From Sabellastarte sp. h YS-2021 (Eukaryota > Annelida > Polychaeta > Sabellida > Sabellidae): a DNA stretch of 64,000 nt. The number at the start of each line of letters is the position of its first letter. The stretch's first letter is position 1. The notes under the pieces were generated by a model that was not told the DNA's origin, did not search any database, and was given only the letters and a program-made list of their open reading frames with translations. This document shows positions 12,602 through 26,497 of the stretch, piece after piece. The stretch is from NCBI GenBank assembly GCA_964017235.1, contig OZ024929.1, positions 163,045,609 through 163,109,608 of the forward strand, given 5' to 3'. The position numbers and the translations under genes are program-made.

Positions 12602-12959
12602 TCATAATACAGCTGACCATAGTTATGTCTTATCTCCAAGGAATGTAAATATTTCAACAGAAATTCCAAGTAACTGGGTATATTTTGACAGAAAAAAATG
12701 TATATCTATTAAACATAATATAATCAATAATTAGTGTTGAGAATTGTTTTCAATTATCTAGGTCAATGAATCACAAACTATGCTGACCATTGATTAAGCC
12801 AAAAGTGATTACTCACCTATTTTTCTACATTATTCACCATTATTGAATGAACATTTTCTGGAAGAAATGTGTATCAATTCGGAAAGAGTTTTGTCGATTC
12901 CAAAGTTTAAACATTCAGAATCTACTACAAATACCCACTGCCCATTGATATGGTGGAAA

Positions 12960-13335
12960 TTTAAACAAAACCAATAGTTGTGACTGACAAATGTATTGAT
13001 ATAATGAATAAAATAGCATCAGAGATGCCCATACTCTGCAGCCTGGGGAAATAGTTTTCAACACCATGACATATAGAAGTAGTGAAACAGTACAAAGACT
13101 GGGATATTTTCAGAGCAGTGTCAGTAATATAAAGCTCCAAATAATGTTTAAGTATAGAAAATAACATCTAAGAGAAAGAAAATGTATGTAAAGATAAAGT
13201 ACTAAAACAAGACAATTCAATAGCAAGATGACAGCATTAATCAGTAAACTAAAAATTATGAAGCTGTAAAATTTAATTGGAGAATGGCTGTCAATGGAAA
13301 TAGCACAATTATGTAAAATAGCATCAGAGGTGCCC
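12960..13335 (+). repeat. Family F 5' block, outer copy
   Basis: AAAATAGCATCAGAGATGCC, then a diverged TACTCTGCAGCCTGGGGAAA, then the block through AAGCTGTAAAATTTAATTGG. At 13316 a second family F element starts with the same AAAATAGCATCAGAG, so the outer copy is probably split by the inner one and resumes near 14594. 12575-12959 is unique intron. Confidence 0.55.
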
Positions 13336-14593
13336 GTACCCCACAGCCTGGGGAAATATTTTTCAACACCATGAGATATAGAAGTAGTGAAAAAGTACAT
13401 AGATTGGGGTACTTTCAGTGCACTGCATGTAAAGATTAAGTAATGAAACAAGACAATTCAGTCGAGTAAAAGTTATGAACCTGTAAAATTTCTTAACTAG
13501 AGAATAGCTGTCAATGAATATATCATAATTATGTATGGTCGAATTATGGTTTGAATGTTTTCAATATTACCCATACATACAGATGTCGCAATACATGCTT
13601 ATATATGGAGTTGGGGCAAAACCTGTGGCTCACTTGATGCAATACCATCTGTTACAATGGGAAGTTGTAAAAGTAAACCCCTTATTGAATTCTAATATGA
13701 CTTTAACAGTGCTTAATCTACATCAAAAGACACCCAAAGGTGCAACAGCCAAGATTCAAGTAAAAAGATGAGAGATATAAGAGAGATAAAATAGTATCAC
13801 ATATCCCTGTAGAGAGATAAAATCAGATATGCAAGATCAAAGGTCAAATCCATGACGTTGCACACCTATAACCCCCTGACCAATGTCCCTACCAAATATC
13901 AACTTCCTGCACCTTATGGTTTCCGAAATATAGCCCGGACAAGGCATCAAGGTCAAGGTCACTATGACAAGGACAAAGGTCAAATCAAGGTCACACTATG
14001 ACATTGCACACCTACACCCCCTAATCAATGGACCTACCAAGTATCAACCTCCTACACCTTACGGTCTCCAAAAAATAACCCGGAGAAGATTTTATAGGTC
14101 AAGGTCACTACGGCAAGCTCAAAGGTCAAATCAAGGTCACGCCATGACTTTGCACACCTACATCCCCTAACCAATGTCCCTACCAAATATCAACTTCCTA
14201 CACCTTACGATTTCTGAGATATAGCCCGGACAAGATTTTATAGGTCAAGGTCACTACAGCAAGGTCAAATCAAGATCACACTATGACATTGCACATCTAC
14301 ACCCCCTAACCAATGTCCCTACCAAGTATCAACTTCCCACACCTTACGGTTTCTGAGATATGGCCCGGACAAGATTTTCAAACTCAAGGTAACTATGGTA
14401 GGGTTAAAGGTTAAATCAAGGTCACACCATGACGTTGCACACCTACATCCCCTAACCAATGTCCCTACCACGTATCAAGTTCCTACACCTTACGGTTTCT
14501 GAGATACAGGCCGGACAAACTTTTTCCCGCCGCCCATCCGGACACCATGGGTGAAAACAATACCCCGACAGCCCTTAAGGCCTGTGGGGTAAA
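13316..14593 (+). mobile_element. Family F element, complete
   Basis: 5' motif GTACCCCACAGCC at 13336; unique block to about 13820; about five 146-bp monomers 13820-14510; terminal block CCATCCGGACACCATGGGTG; 3' hairpin CCCCGACAGCCCTTAAGG/CCTGTGGGG at 14560-14592. The 5' motif is the inverse of the outer hairpin arm. Non-coding. Confidence 0.72.
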
Positions 14594-15385
14594 AAGTGCA
14601 TATAATAATCAATTGCAGCAATCCATATATCTTTGTCATAAGAGAAAATGTCTCAACTATGGCATGTGAACACACTTTGGCAGAGCAAAAAGGTCACACC
14701 ATGATGCACACCTACACCCCTAACTATTGTCCCTACTAAGTGTCAACCTTCTACACCTTATGGAATCCAAGAAATAGCCCAGACAAGATTTTAAAACTCA
14801 TTGTCACTATGACAAGGTCAAAGGTCAAATCAAGGTCACACCATGATGTTGCACACCTACAATCCCTAACTAATATTCCTACCACATATCATCTTTTTAC
14901 ACCTTACGGTTTCCGTGATATAGACAAGACACAGACAAGATTTTATAGGTCAAGGTCACTACAGCAAGGTCAAAGGCCAAATCAAGGTCACACCAAGACA
15001 TTGCACACCTACACCTACTAACCAATGTCCCTACCAAGTATCAACTTCCTACACCTTACAGTTTCCAAGATATAGCTCGGATAAGATTTTTTAGGTCAAG
15101 GTCACTACAGCAAGGCCAAATCAAGGTCACACCATGATGGTACACACCTACACCCCTAGGCAATGTCTCTACCAAGTACCAACTTCCTACACCTTGTGGT
15201 TTCTGAGACATAGCCTGGACAAGATTTTCAAACTCAATATCACTATGGCAAGGTCAAATGTCAAATCAAGGTCACAGGATGATGTTACACACCTACACTC
15301 CCAACCAAGTTTCAACTTCCTACACCTTGTAGTTTCTGAGATACAGCCCAAACAACCTTTTCCCACCGTAATAATATTCTCCTGA
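14594..15385 (+). repeat. Family F array, truncated copy
   Basis: Opens with TCCATATATCTTTGTCATAAG, also seen near 11298, then about four to five 146-bp monomers ending in ACAGCCCAAACAACCTTTTCCCACCG without a hairpin. Probably the continuation of the outer copy that starts at 12960. Confidence 0.55.
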
Positions 15386-15725
15386 AGATGCTCATAATTG
15401 CATTTGATAAGGTTTCTCTCATGATTTTAAGTTTGGTAAATTCAACTGTGTGAAATACAATACTACTAGTGGGTACACAGTTTATTGATATTGCCAATAT
15501 TTATTGTTTTGGGACAGGGTTGCCGATATTGAGATCTTAAGATGTGTATCAATATCGCCAGTTTAAGTAACCTGTAAACTTAACACTGCAAATATTTGAA
15601 TAAAAAGGCATAAATTTGAAAAATTATAAATCTCACATTTACGAAGTTTTCAATGTGTTTTTGATGAAAACTGCCATGTGTTGTTTTGATAAAATTCACT
15701 GTTTGCGATTGGGGATATGCTAGAA

Positions 15726-16148
15726 CAGGATTCCCAAAGACTTTTGACAACTGCATTCAAGGTCTTTTCAAGGATTTTCAAGGTCAACAATAACAACTCT
15801 CAAGGATATATTTTAAGACACGGCCTCTTTTACCTCCCCTTCTAGCCATCCGTTCCTCCCACAAAATTCTTTGTCACATGATTTTAACATTTTATAAACT
15901 CATTACAACAATGCTAGTTAACAAAACTAATAATATTTTAACATAAACTTTGTTCAGACTAGATTATACTTGCTTTGCAGAGTCTGTCATAGCCGTAAAA
16001 CTAAATTATGCAGATGCAGAAATTGGGCAATAACAAATTCAAGGACTTTTCAAGGATTTTATTCAATTTTGGCCAAATTCAAGGACTTTCAAGGCCTTGA
16101 AAATGAAGCAATTTTTTTTCAAGGATTTTCAAGGATGTGGGAACCCTG
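15726..16148. mobile_element. Candidate hAT-like MITE
   Basis: Ends CAGGATTCCCA and TGGGAACCCTG are inverted with one mismatch. CAAGGATTTTCAAGG occurs in subterminal direct copies at both sides. The size is 423 bp and there is no ORF. The flanking 8-mers (TGCTAGAA, TAGAATAA) are not a clean duplication, so this is less certain than the hAT at 33312. Confidence 0.45.
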
Positions 16149-16580
16149 TAGAATAAAACATTTTCGGTATCCCGGATTCAGACAATTTAGTAGACAATAT
16201 CAACCCCCGATATCAGCCGATATTGAAATATTTTAAGTTCAATATCAATATCCAGTAAACCAAAGGATTCACCCATGAAATACAACACACTCTGACAAAT
16301 AACACTTTGCTGCTGAAATTCAAACTGATCAAAACACTGATTAAAACTCTGATATACCTTTGTTTACAACCCATGGAAGGTACAAATTTCATTCATTTGT
16401 TACTTTGCTACATTTAATCACTTTTAAAGAAACACAATAAAGGGTGACATTAAGAACATTTTTTGTGTGTGTTCATGTAGATATTGTAAACAAATTCAGT
16501 TATTTATACAAATATTTTCAGTATCATTATTCCATTGTGCTACGTAAAAAGAACTCAATAAGTCGGACTGATCCCGGTCA

Positions 16581-16778
<198 letters not shown>

Positions 16779-17564
16779 TCAGACATAGATAGTAACATTA
16801 AGATTTTAGATTAGACAGTAAACACACAAAATATTAACATTTATAAAATCCAAATATATCTACAGGAAAACATAGAATGCTGAAATATGTTTAGTGAACT
16901 ACTAATTATAAAATTTTGATAAACATTATCCCTCTAACATATAAAAACATTTTCTGTTCAATCTTCTTTCCACATATAAGTCCTATGATTCCTTTTAGCT
17001 AGTTGTACCTATTTAAAAGTGTGAAGCCCAAACAGACTGACTAAAGATATGCAAACTAATCTTGAAGAAAAAATGTAACAGTTACAACAGTCTTGTCAGA
17101 TTTAACACAGCTGAAAATTACATTAGGTACAGATTGTGGGAAAAGCTGATTTGCACCTAGGGGTGTGACGAGTACAAATAATTGCGTTTGATTTCTTGCG
17201 GATGAAATTCAACTAAAGGTCAAGCCTTCATGATGTTTAGTATGCACCTTGGCAGGAAACAACATCCAATATAGAAGTTCCCATAAACAAAAAAAAATGA
17301 TAATGATGAAAGCCTTGAACCATTTGAATTAGCTGATGTCGCCACATAAAATAGTGAATATCATGTAAAAAAGGGTGCATTTTATGAACATGAAGTGTCT
17401 TATTTATGTTTTGCTACATAAAAATGTAACCAGTTAGATGTTAGTTTGTAGATATGCGAGCACTCAACTCTTAAACTGTGATAGACTTTTCATGGAATGT
17501 GCCTCGTTTAGAGAGTGTTGATTACTCCGTCATACCCCAATTTGAACCAGCTTTAAATAGTTAC

Positions 17565-17684
17565 CATCCAATAACCAGCTAACTCCAGACATTTTACTTA
17601 AATCATCTGCAATTAACTCAACCATAACTTCATCCGGCACTAGATCCCCTTGTTTTATGTACTTCTTGGCTTCAAGTCCAATAA
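17565..17684 (-). CDS. AK3: AK3 exon 2 (NMP-binding domain)
   Basis: The exon is 120 nt with a T-rich acceptor ending ttttaag and donor gatg|gtaact. It encodes VIGLEAKKYIKQGDLVPDE followed by a helix and SWLLDG. The first codon is completed by the last base of exon 1 (G+TT = Val) and the last Gly codon is split with exon 3 (G+GT). This corresponds to the part of the AMP-binding domain with the GxLVPDxVM motif. It lies in one of the few repeat-poor islands of the window (15.4-17.7 kb). A 35.4-kb intron full of nested repeats separates it from exon 1. Confidence 0.93.
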
Positions 17685-18844
17685 CTTAAAAAAAAGAAAT
17701 ATAAAAACTGATTTAAGGATCATGTAAAGTAACTGTTAGACTGTGGTATTAATATCAAGAATTTAACTAGAGGATCGCTCACAAAAAAAAAAAGATAATG
17801 TTTTTGCATAGCAAAAACAAAGCGTCCCGAAAAGGATATAAAGGTGAGTGCTAAAGTATTAAGAAAATGCTTCGTTTCTTGCCTTATACTGTTGTGGCAA
17901 CCAAAGTCAGCACAGTCTGCTCTATCTAGCACGGTTTTCAAGATATAAGCATTTTTGTGTTTTGCAAAAAATTCGAAAATTCAAAATGTCCGCTATATTT
18001 GGCGAGACAAAAATATTTTCAAATTGGCATGGCTACTCTGCAGAGATACCCAGCAGGTCAAAAATTTTGTTGAGTTCGCTCCATCTAGCACGCTTTTCGA
18101 GATATAAGCATTTTTGTGTTTTGCAAAAACTTTGAAAATTCAGACTGGCCACCATTTTTGTGGAGACAAAAATTTTTGACAAGACCACTGCCGCGGTGTG
18201 TATCTCCCGCCGAGAATTAAAGGAGAAGAAATAGCTTTTCCGAGATATTCACAATTTTTCATTTTCGTATGTGAAAGCTCTTCCAAAAGTAGGTGAATGA
18301 GTTATTTGAGAAAAATTGGCTATCTGCAATACTATTAAGAGATAATTCACATTTACTCCTTTTGAGTAGGTGAGTAATTACCTACGGGTCTGGAACTTCA
18401 CCAAGTGAAAGTTCTCCCAAAAGTAGATGAATGAGTTATTTGATAAAAATTGGGTATCCGCAAAATTTTAGAGATAATTCACATTTACTCATTTTGAGTA
18501 GGTGAATAATTAGCTATGGGTCTGAAACTTCACCATGTGAAAGCTCTCCCACAAGTAGATGAATGAGTTATTTGATAAAAATTGGGTATCCGCAATAGTT
18601 TTAGAGATAATTCGCATTTACTCATTTTGAGTAGGTGAGTAATTAGCTATGGGTCTGAAACTTCATCATGTGAAAGCTCTCCCACAAGTAGATGAATGAG
18701 TTATTTGATAAAAGTTGGGTATCCGCAATACTTTTACAGATAATTCGCATTTACTCATTTTGAGTAGGTGAGTAATTAGCTATGGGTCTGAAACTTCACG
18801 GAGTGAAAGCTCTCCCAAAAGTAGGTGAATGATTTATTTGAGAA

Positions 18845-19990
18845 CAAGCATTCTGACGCATGCATTTATCTCCCGCCGTATAAATTAGATGTACTAAAGA
18901 TAGTGGAATATAAATTTTCTTGTGAGATGGAGGCACATGTACAAGTGACAAGTTTAATGTTTGATTGCAATACTTTTAAAGACAAAAGGCATTTACTCAT
19001 TTTAGTAGCTATTACTTTGCCATCCAAAGAGCTACAGTTCTACCACTTCATTATGCAGATCAACTCAAAGTAGGGAAGCACGTCTTTAGAAGAAATTGCC
19101 TATCTGTACTACTTTTAGAGATACAAGACATTTACTTATTTTAGTGGCTATTACTCTGCCATCTAAAGAGCTACAGTTCTGCAACTTCACTATGTGGTAG
19201 ATCACTCAAAAGTAGGTGAATGATTTATTTAGAAGAAATTGCCCACCTGTAATACTTTTAGAGACTAGACCAAGGATGCATCTGTAGCCAGATGCAAAAT
19301 GTATCCACCGGCAAAGGCAAAAGTAGCTATTACTCAGCTATGGCACGAGCTAGAGGTCTGAAATTTTAGTATGTTATAGCTGACCCAAAAGTAGGTGAAT
19401 AACATATTTGCACAAAATTCTCTAAATGCAATAGTTTTCAAGTTACAAGTGATTTTACTCATGATGGAAGTTAGTGAAAAGTCCAAAAGTAGCTATTACT
19501 CACTTAGCTATTCAGATAGACACCCAAGTTACTCACCATGTTGTTGCTATGGAAAAAGTAGGTGAATGACATATTTTAACAAAATGCTCTAAATGCAATA
19601 CTTTTCAAGTTATAAATGATTTAGTGTTGAGTAAGAACTTCAAAGTAGCTATTACTCCGCTATGCAATGAGCCACAGGTTTGGAATTTTACTATGTTATA
19701 GCTGCCTCAAAATAGGTGAATAACATACTGAAACTAAATAATGTAAATGCAAAAATTTTCAAGTTATAAGTGATTTACCCAACAGTGATAACCTAAAAGT
19801 AGTTATTATTCAGCTATGCCATGAGCTACAGGTCTGAAATTTTACTATGTTATAGCTGACCCAAAAGTAGCTGGATAACATATTTGCACAAAGTGCTCTA
19901 AATGCAGTACTTTTCAAGTTATAATTGATTTAGTGCATGATTTAATTAATTTTAATGTATTAAAATTTATTTTAAAAATTCATAAATAAA
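18845..19990 (+). repeat. Diverged GTAGCTATTACTC-type repeats
   Basis: Loose repeats of about 150 bp with AGTAGCTATTACTCAGCTATG, GGTGAATAACATATTTG and AAATGCAATACTTTTCAAG. They resemble the arrays at 34650-36080 and 44400-46560. A copy of the same flanks at 42861-43060 lacks most of this block. Confidence 0.6.
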
Positions 19991-19999
19991 CTTAAGCAT

Positions 20000-22900
20000 G
20001 TGAAACTTCTCCAAAATGTAGGTGAATGAGTTATTTGAGAAATACTGGCTATCTGCAATACTTTTAGTGATAATAGGCATTTACTTATTTTGAGTAGGTG
20101 AGTAATTAGCTACAGGTCTGAAACTTCACCAAGTGAAAGCTGTCCCAAAAGTAGGTGAATGAGTTATTTGAGAAAAATTGGCTATCTGCAATACTTTTAG
20201 AGATAATTAGCATTTACTCATTTTGAGTAGGTGAGTAATTATCTACGGGTCTGGAACTTCACCATGTGAAGGCTATCCGCAATACTTCTAGGGATAATTA
20301 GCATTTACTCATTTTGAGTAGGTGAATAATTAGCTACGGGTCTGAAACTTCACCAAGTGATGGCTCTCCCAATAGTAGATGAATGAGTTATTTGAGAAAA
20401 ATTGGCTATCTGCAATACTTTTAGAGATAATTAGCATTTACTCATTTTGAGCAGGTGAGTAATTAGCTATGGGTCTGAAACTTCACCAAGTGAAAGCTCT
20501 CCTAAAAGTAGGTGAATGAGTTATTTGACAAAAAATGGATATCTGCAATCCTTTTAGAGATAATTAGCATTTACTCATTTTGAGTAGGTGAGTAATTAGC
20601 TACAGGTCTGAAACTTCACCAAGTGAAAGCTCTCCCAAAAGTAGGTGAATGAGTTATATGAGAAAAATTGGCTATCCGCAATACTTTTAGAGATAATTAG
20701 CATTTACTCATTTTGAGTAGGTGAATAATTAGCTACGGGTCTGAAACTTCACCAAGTGAAAGCTCTCCCAAAAGTAGGTGAATGAGTTATATGAGAAAAA
20801 TTGGCTATCTGCAATACTTTTAGAGATAATTAGCATTTACTCATTTTGAGTAGGTGAATAATTAGCTACAGGTCTGAAACTTCACCAAGTGAAAGCTCTC
20901 CCAATAGTAGATGAATGAGTTATTTGAGAAAAATTGGCTATCTGCAATACTTTTAGAGATAATTCGCATTTACTCATTTTGAGTAGGTGAGTAATTAGCT
21001 ATGGGTCTGAAATTTCACCATGTGAAAGCTCTCCCAAAAGTAGGTGAATGAGTTATCTGAGAAAATTGGCTATCTGCAATACTTTTAGAGATAATTCGTA
21101 TTTACTCATTTTGAGTAGGTGAGTAATTAGCTACGGATCTGAAACTTGACCATGTGAAAGCTCTTCCGAAAGTACGTGAAGGAGTTATTTGAGAAAAATT
21201 GGCTACCTGCAATACTTTTAGAGATAATTAGCATTTACTCATTTTCAGCAGGTGAATAATTAGCTACGGGTCTGAAACTTTACCAAGTGAAAGCTCTCCC
21301 AAAAGTAGATGAATGAGTTATTTGAGAAAAATTGTCTATCTGCAATAATTTTAGAGATAATTAGCATTTACTCATTTTGAGTAGGTGAGTAATTAGCTAC
21401 GGATCTGAAACTTGACCATGTGAAAGCTCTTCCAAAAGTACGTGAAGGAGTTATTTGAGAAAAATTGTCTATCTGCAATAATTTTAGAGATAATTAGCAT
21501 TTACTCATTTTGAGTAGGTGAGTAATTAGCTACGGATCTGAAACTTGACCATGTGAAAGTTCTTCCAAAAGTACGTGAATGAGTTATTTGAGAAAAATTG
21601 GCTACCTGCAATACTTTTAGAGATAATTAGCATTTACTCATTTTCAGCAGGTGAATAATTAGCTACGAGTCTGAAACTTCACCAAGTGAAAGCTCTCTCA
21701 AAACTAGGTGAATGAGTTATTTGAGAAAAATTGGCTATCTGCAATACTTTTAGAGATGATTCGCATTTACTCATTTTGAGCAGGTGAGTAATTAGCTACG
21801 GGTCTGAAACTTCACCAAGTGAAAGCTCTTCCAAAAGTAGGTGAATGAGTTATTTGAGAAAAATTGGCTATCTGCAATACTTTTAGAGATGATTCGCATT
21901 TACTCATTTTGAGCAGGTGAGTAATTAGCTACGGGTCTGAAACTTCACCAAGTGAAAGCTCTTCCAAAAGTAGGTGAATGAGTTATTTGAGAAAAATTGG
22001 CTATCTGCAATACTTTTACAGATAATTTGCATTTACTCATTTTGAGTAGGTGAATAATTAGCTACAGGTCTGAAAATTCACCAAGTGAAAGCTCTCTCAA
22101 AAGTAGGTGAATGAGTTATTTGAGAAAAATTGGCTATCTGCAATACTTTTAGAGATAATTCGCATTTACTCATTTTGAGTAGGTGAGTAATTAGCTATGG
22201 GTCTGAAACTTCACCATGTGAAAGCTCTTCCAAAAGTAGGTGAATGATTAATTGAGAAAAATTGGGTATCCACAATAGTTTTTGAGATAATTAGCATTTA
22301 CTCATTTTGAGTAGGTGAGTAATTAGCTATGGGTCTGAAACTTAACGGAGTGAAAGCTCTCCCAAAAGTAGGTGAATGAGTTATTTGAGAAAAATTGGCT
22401 ATCTGCAATACTTTTAGAGGTAATTCGCATTTACTCATTTTGAGTAGGTGAGTAATTATCTACGGGTCTGAAACTTCACCATGTGAAAGCTGTCCCAAAA
22501 GTACATGAATAAGTTATTTGATAAAAATTGGGTATCCGCAATAGTTTTTGAGATAATTAGCATTTACTCATTTTGAGTAGGTGAGTAATTAGCTATGGGT
22601 CTGAAACTTCACCGAGTGAAAGCTCTCCCAAAAGTAGATGAATGAGTTATTTGATAAAAATTGGGTATCTGCAATACTTTTACAGATAATAAGCATTTAC
22701 TCATTTTGAGTAGGTGAATAATTAGCTATGGGTCTGAAACTTCACAGAGTAAAAGCTCTCCCAAAAGTAGGTGAATGAGTTATTTGAGAAAAATTGGCTA
22801 TCTGCAATACTTTTACAGATAATTCGCATTTACTCATTTTGAGTAGGTGAGTAATTAGCTATGGGTCTGAAACTTCACCATGGGAAAGCTCTTCCAAAAG

Positions 22901-24238
22901 TACATGAATGAGTTATTTGAGAAAAATTGGCTATCTGCAACACTTTTAAGAGATAATTCGCACTTACTCCTTTTGAGTAGGTGAGTAATTATCTACGGGT
23001 CTGAAACTTCACCATGTGAAGGCTCTCCCAAAAGTACATCAATGACTTATTTGATAAAAATTGGGTATCCACAATAGTTTTTGAGATAATTAGCATTTAC
23101 TCATTTTGAGTAGGTGAGTAAGTGTAATTAGCTATGGGTCTGAAACTTCACGGAGTGAAAGCTCTCCCAAAAGTAGGTGAATGAGTTATTTGAGAAAAAT
23201 TGGCTATCTGCAATACTTTTAGAGGTAATTCGCATTTACTCATTTTGAGTAGGTGAGTAATTAGCTATGGGTCTGAAACTTCACCATGTGAAAGCTCTCC
23301 CACAAGTAGATGAATGAGATATTTGATAAAAATTGGGTATCCGCTATAGTTTTAGAGATAATTAGCATTTACTCATTTTGAGTAGGTGAATAATTAGCTA
23401 TGGGTCTGAAACTTCACCAAGTGAAAGCTCTCCCACAAGTAGATGAATGAGTTATTTGATAAAAAATGGGTATCTACAATACTTTTACAGATAATTAGCA
23501 TTTACTCATTTTGAGTAGGTGAATAATTAGCTATGGGTCTGAAACTTCACAGAGTGAAAGCTCTCCCAAAAGTAGGTGAATGAGTTATTTGAGAAAAATT
23601 GGCTATCTGCAATACTTTTACAGATAATTCGCATTTACTCATTTTGAGTAGGTGAGTAATTAGCTATGGGTCTGAAACTTCACCATGGGAAAGCTCTTCC
23701 AAAAGTACATGAATGAGTTATTTGAGAAAAATTGGCTATCTGCAATACTTTTAAGAGATAATTCGCACTTACTCCTTTTGAGTAGGTGAGTAATTATCTA
23801 CGGGTCTGAAACTTCACCATGTGAAGGCTCTCCCAAAAGTACATGAATGAGTTATTTGATAAAAATTGGGTATCCACAATAGTTTTTGAGATAATTAGCA
23901 TTTACTCATTTTGAGTAGGTGAGTACGTGTAATTAGCTATGGGTCTGAAACTTCACGGAGTGAAAGCTCTCCCAAAAGTAGGTGAATGAGTTATTTGAGA
24001 AAAATTGGCTATCTGCAATACTTTTAGAGGTAATTCGCATTTACTCATTTTGAGTAGGTGAGTAATTAGCTATGGGTCTGAAACTTCACCATGTGAAAGC
24101 TCTTCCAAAAGTAGATGAATGAGTTATTTGATAAAAATTGGGTATCCGCAATAGTTTTAGAGATAATTAGCATTTACTCATTTTGAGTAGGTGAATAATT
24201 AGCTACTGGTCTGAAACTTCACCGAGTGAAAGCTCTTT
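20000..24238 (+). repeat. 133-bp satellite array
   Basis: About 32 monomers containing CATTTACTCATTTTGAGTAG, GTGAATAATTAGCTACGGGT, CTGAAACTTCACCAAGTGAA and TTGGCTATCTGCAATACTTT. Measured repeats (20701 to 20834) give 133 bp. Four further copies lie at 18290-18840 and about nine at 43060-44280. No open frame runs through it. Confidence 0.9.
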
Positions 24239-25077
24239 GGGATAGCTGCTCTGCAGAGATACCCTGAAGATCAAAAATTTCGTCGAAATCGTTCTATGTA
24301 GCACAGTTTTCGAGATATTAGCATTTTTGTGTTTTGCAATTTTTGTGCAAAAATTCGAAAATTCAAAATGGCTGCCATTTTTGGCAAGACAACATTTTTT
24401 TGAAAATTGGCATGGCTACTCTGCATAGATACCTTGTGGGTCAAAAATTTCGTCGAAATCGCTCTATCTACCACGGTTTTCGAGATATAAGCATTTTTAT
24501 GTTTTGCAATTTTTGCGAAAAATTCGAAAATTGAAAATGGCCGCCATTTTTGGCGAGATAAAAATTTTTTCAAAATTGGGATGTATACTCTGCAGAGATA
24601 CCCTGTTGGTCAAAAATTTCGTTGAAATCGCTCTATCTAGCACGGTTTTCGAGATATAAGCATTTTTGTGTTTTCCTTATTTGGAAAATTCATAATGATT
24701 AATTAATCATTAATTACTCGGCCATTTCTTAACCAATCAATGCCAAAATCTAATGATTTCCAGATTTTAATAGAATGAATGTATTTGCCAAGTTTCAGGT
24801 GAATTGATAAAATTCCTTTCAAGTTATCATCCGGACAAGCTTCCCCATCGAAAAAAAGACATTTTTGGTCATGTGACCTCTCTGATTGGTAGAGAAATGT
24901 CACTGCAGCATTTTCAAAAAAATTCCCCAAGGCAACTGCCTAAACCTTCCAAATTTGAAAAGAATCTGCCTAACGGTTACAGAGTTATAAGGAAAACAAA
25001 ATGCGCCGGAGCTGCCGGAGCCGCCGAAGCCTGAAGGTCTCCCATATGTAAACAAGCGTCCCACAAGGGACGCTTAA

Positions 25078-25978
25078 TTAGCATTTACTCATTTTGAGTA
25101 GGTGAATAATTAGCTATGGGTCTGAAACTTCACCGAGTGAAAGCTCTTTGGGATAGCTGCTCTGCAGAGATACCCTGAAGATCAAAAATTTCGTCGAAAT
25201 CGCTCTATCTAGCAGGGTTTTCGAGATATAAGCATTTTTATGTTTTGCAATTTTTGCGAAAAATTCGAAAATTCAAAATGGCCGCCATTTTTGGCGAGAC
25301 AAAATTTTTTTGAAAATAGGCATGGCTACTCTCCAGAGGTACCCTGTGGGTCAAAAATTTCGTCGAAATCACTCTATCTAGTACAGTTTTTGAGATATAA
25401 GCATTTTTATGTTTTGCAATTTTTGCGAAAAATTCGAAAATTCAAAATGGCCGCCATTTTTGGCGAGACATTTTTTTGAAAATTGGCATAACTACTCTGC
25501 AGAGAAACCCTGTGAGTCAAAAATTTCGTCGAAAACGCTCTATCTAGCACGGTTTTCGAGATATAAGCATTTTTGTGTTTTCCTTATTTGGAAAATTCAT
25601 AATGATTAATTAATCATTAATTACCCGGCCATTTCTTAACCAATCAATGCCAAAATCTAATGATTTCCAGATTTTAATAGAATGAATGTATTTGCCAAGT
25701 TTCAGGTGAATTGATAAAATTATTTTCAAGTTATTATCTGGACAAGCTTCCCCATCGAAAAAAAGACATTTTTGGTCATGTGACCTCTCTGATTGGTTGA
25801 AATGTCACTGCAGCATATTAAAAAAAATTCCCCAAGGCTACTGCCTTAACCTTCAAAATTTGAAAAGGATCCGCCTAACAGTTACAGAGTTATAAGGAAA
25901 ACAAAATGCGGAGCCGCCGGAGCCGGCAGAGCCTGAAGGTCTCCCATACACAAACAAGCGTCCCTTGCGGGACGATTA
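25078..25978 (+). repeat. 911-bp tandem duplication of the A/C junction and C tail
   Basis: Repeats the segment from the end of the 133-bp array through the family C monomers and tail: AGCTCTTTGGGATAGCTGCT occurs at 24231 and 25142. It ends with its own hairpin GCGTCCCTTGCGGGACG at 25958-25974. Confidence 0.8.
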
Positions 25979-26081
25979 ATTATACAACTTCACGTGTAAT
26001 AGTAAAATTTTTGGAAACAAGTTTAATTCAAAAGATAACTAAACCTTTATTGAATATTCACCAAAATACAAAAATATCACT

Positions 26082-26497
26082 AACTAGAGGATCGCTCGCA
26101 AAAAAAAAAGATAATGTTTTTGCTATGCAAAAACAAAGCGTCCCGAAAATGATATAAAGGTGAGTGCTAAAGTATTAAGAAAATGCTTCGTTTCTAGCCT
26201 AATACTGTTGTGGCAACCAAAGTCAGCGCAGTCTGCTCTATCTAGCACGGTTTTCAAGATATAAGCATTTTTGTGTTTTGCAAAAAATAAAAAAATTAAA
26301 AATGTCCGCTATATTTGGCGAGACAAAAATATTTTGAAAATTGGCATGGCTACTCTGCAGAGATACCCAGCAGGTCCAAAATTTTGTTGAGTTCACTCCA
26401 TATAGCACGGTTTTCGAGATATAAGCATTTTTGTGTTTTGCAAAAACTTTGAAAATTCAAAATGGCCACCATTTTTGTGGAGACAAAAATTTTTGTC
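26082..26497 (+). mobile_element. Family C element, 5' part
   Basis: AACTAGAGGATCGCTCGC at 26082, AAAGCGTCCCGAAAA at 26135, then two monomers. It is cut at the same monomer position as 18178 by a family A start, so 26082-26690 and 17765-18360 are copies of one composite. Confidence 0.65.

Larger units (their letters stand above)
18178..24238 (+). mobile_element. Family A element(s) with 133-bp array, 3' end missing
   Basis: 5' AAGACCACTGCCGCGGTG then TATCTCCCGCCG. A second family A start (CAAGCATTCTGACGCATGCA, TTATCTCCCGCCG) is embedded at 18845. The body is a 133-bp array. No CGGCGGGAGATA terminus is present; family C sequence follows at 24239 (TTGGGATAGCTGCTCTGCAG). Confidence 0.65.
17765..25077 (+). 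mobile_element. Family C element carrying a large family A insertion
   Basis: 5' AACTAGAGGATCGCTCAC at 17765, AAAGCGTCCCGAAAAGG at 17819, array to 18177. After the nested A sequence the array resumes at 24240 and runs into tail 24676-25050, GCCGGAGCTGCCGGAGCC repeats and hairpin AAGCGTCCC/GGGACGCTT at 25054-25075. It lies in AK3 intron 1, immediately upstream of exon 2. Confidence 0.7.

Noticed and set aside
20000..24238. Regular repeats suggestive of a CRISPR array
   Set aside because: The 133-bp units are repeated along their whole length with no unique spacers, and the window is eukaryotic with introns and LINE/SINE elements.
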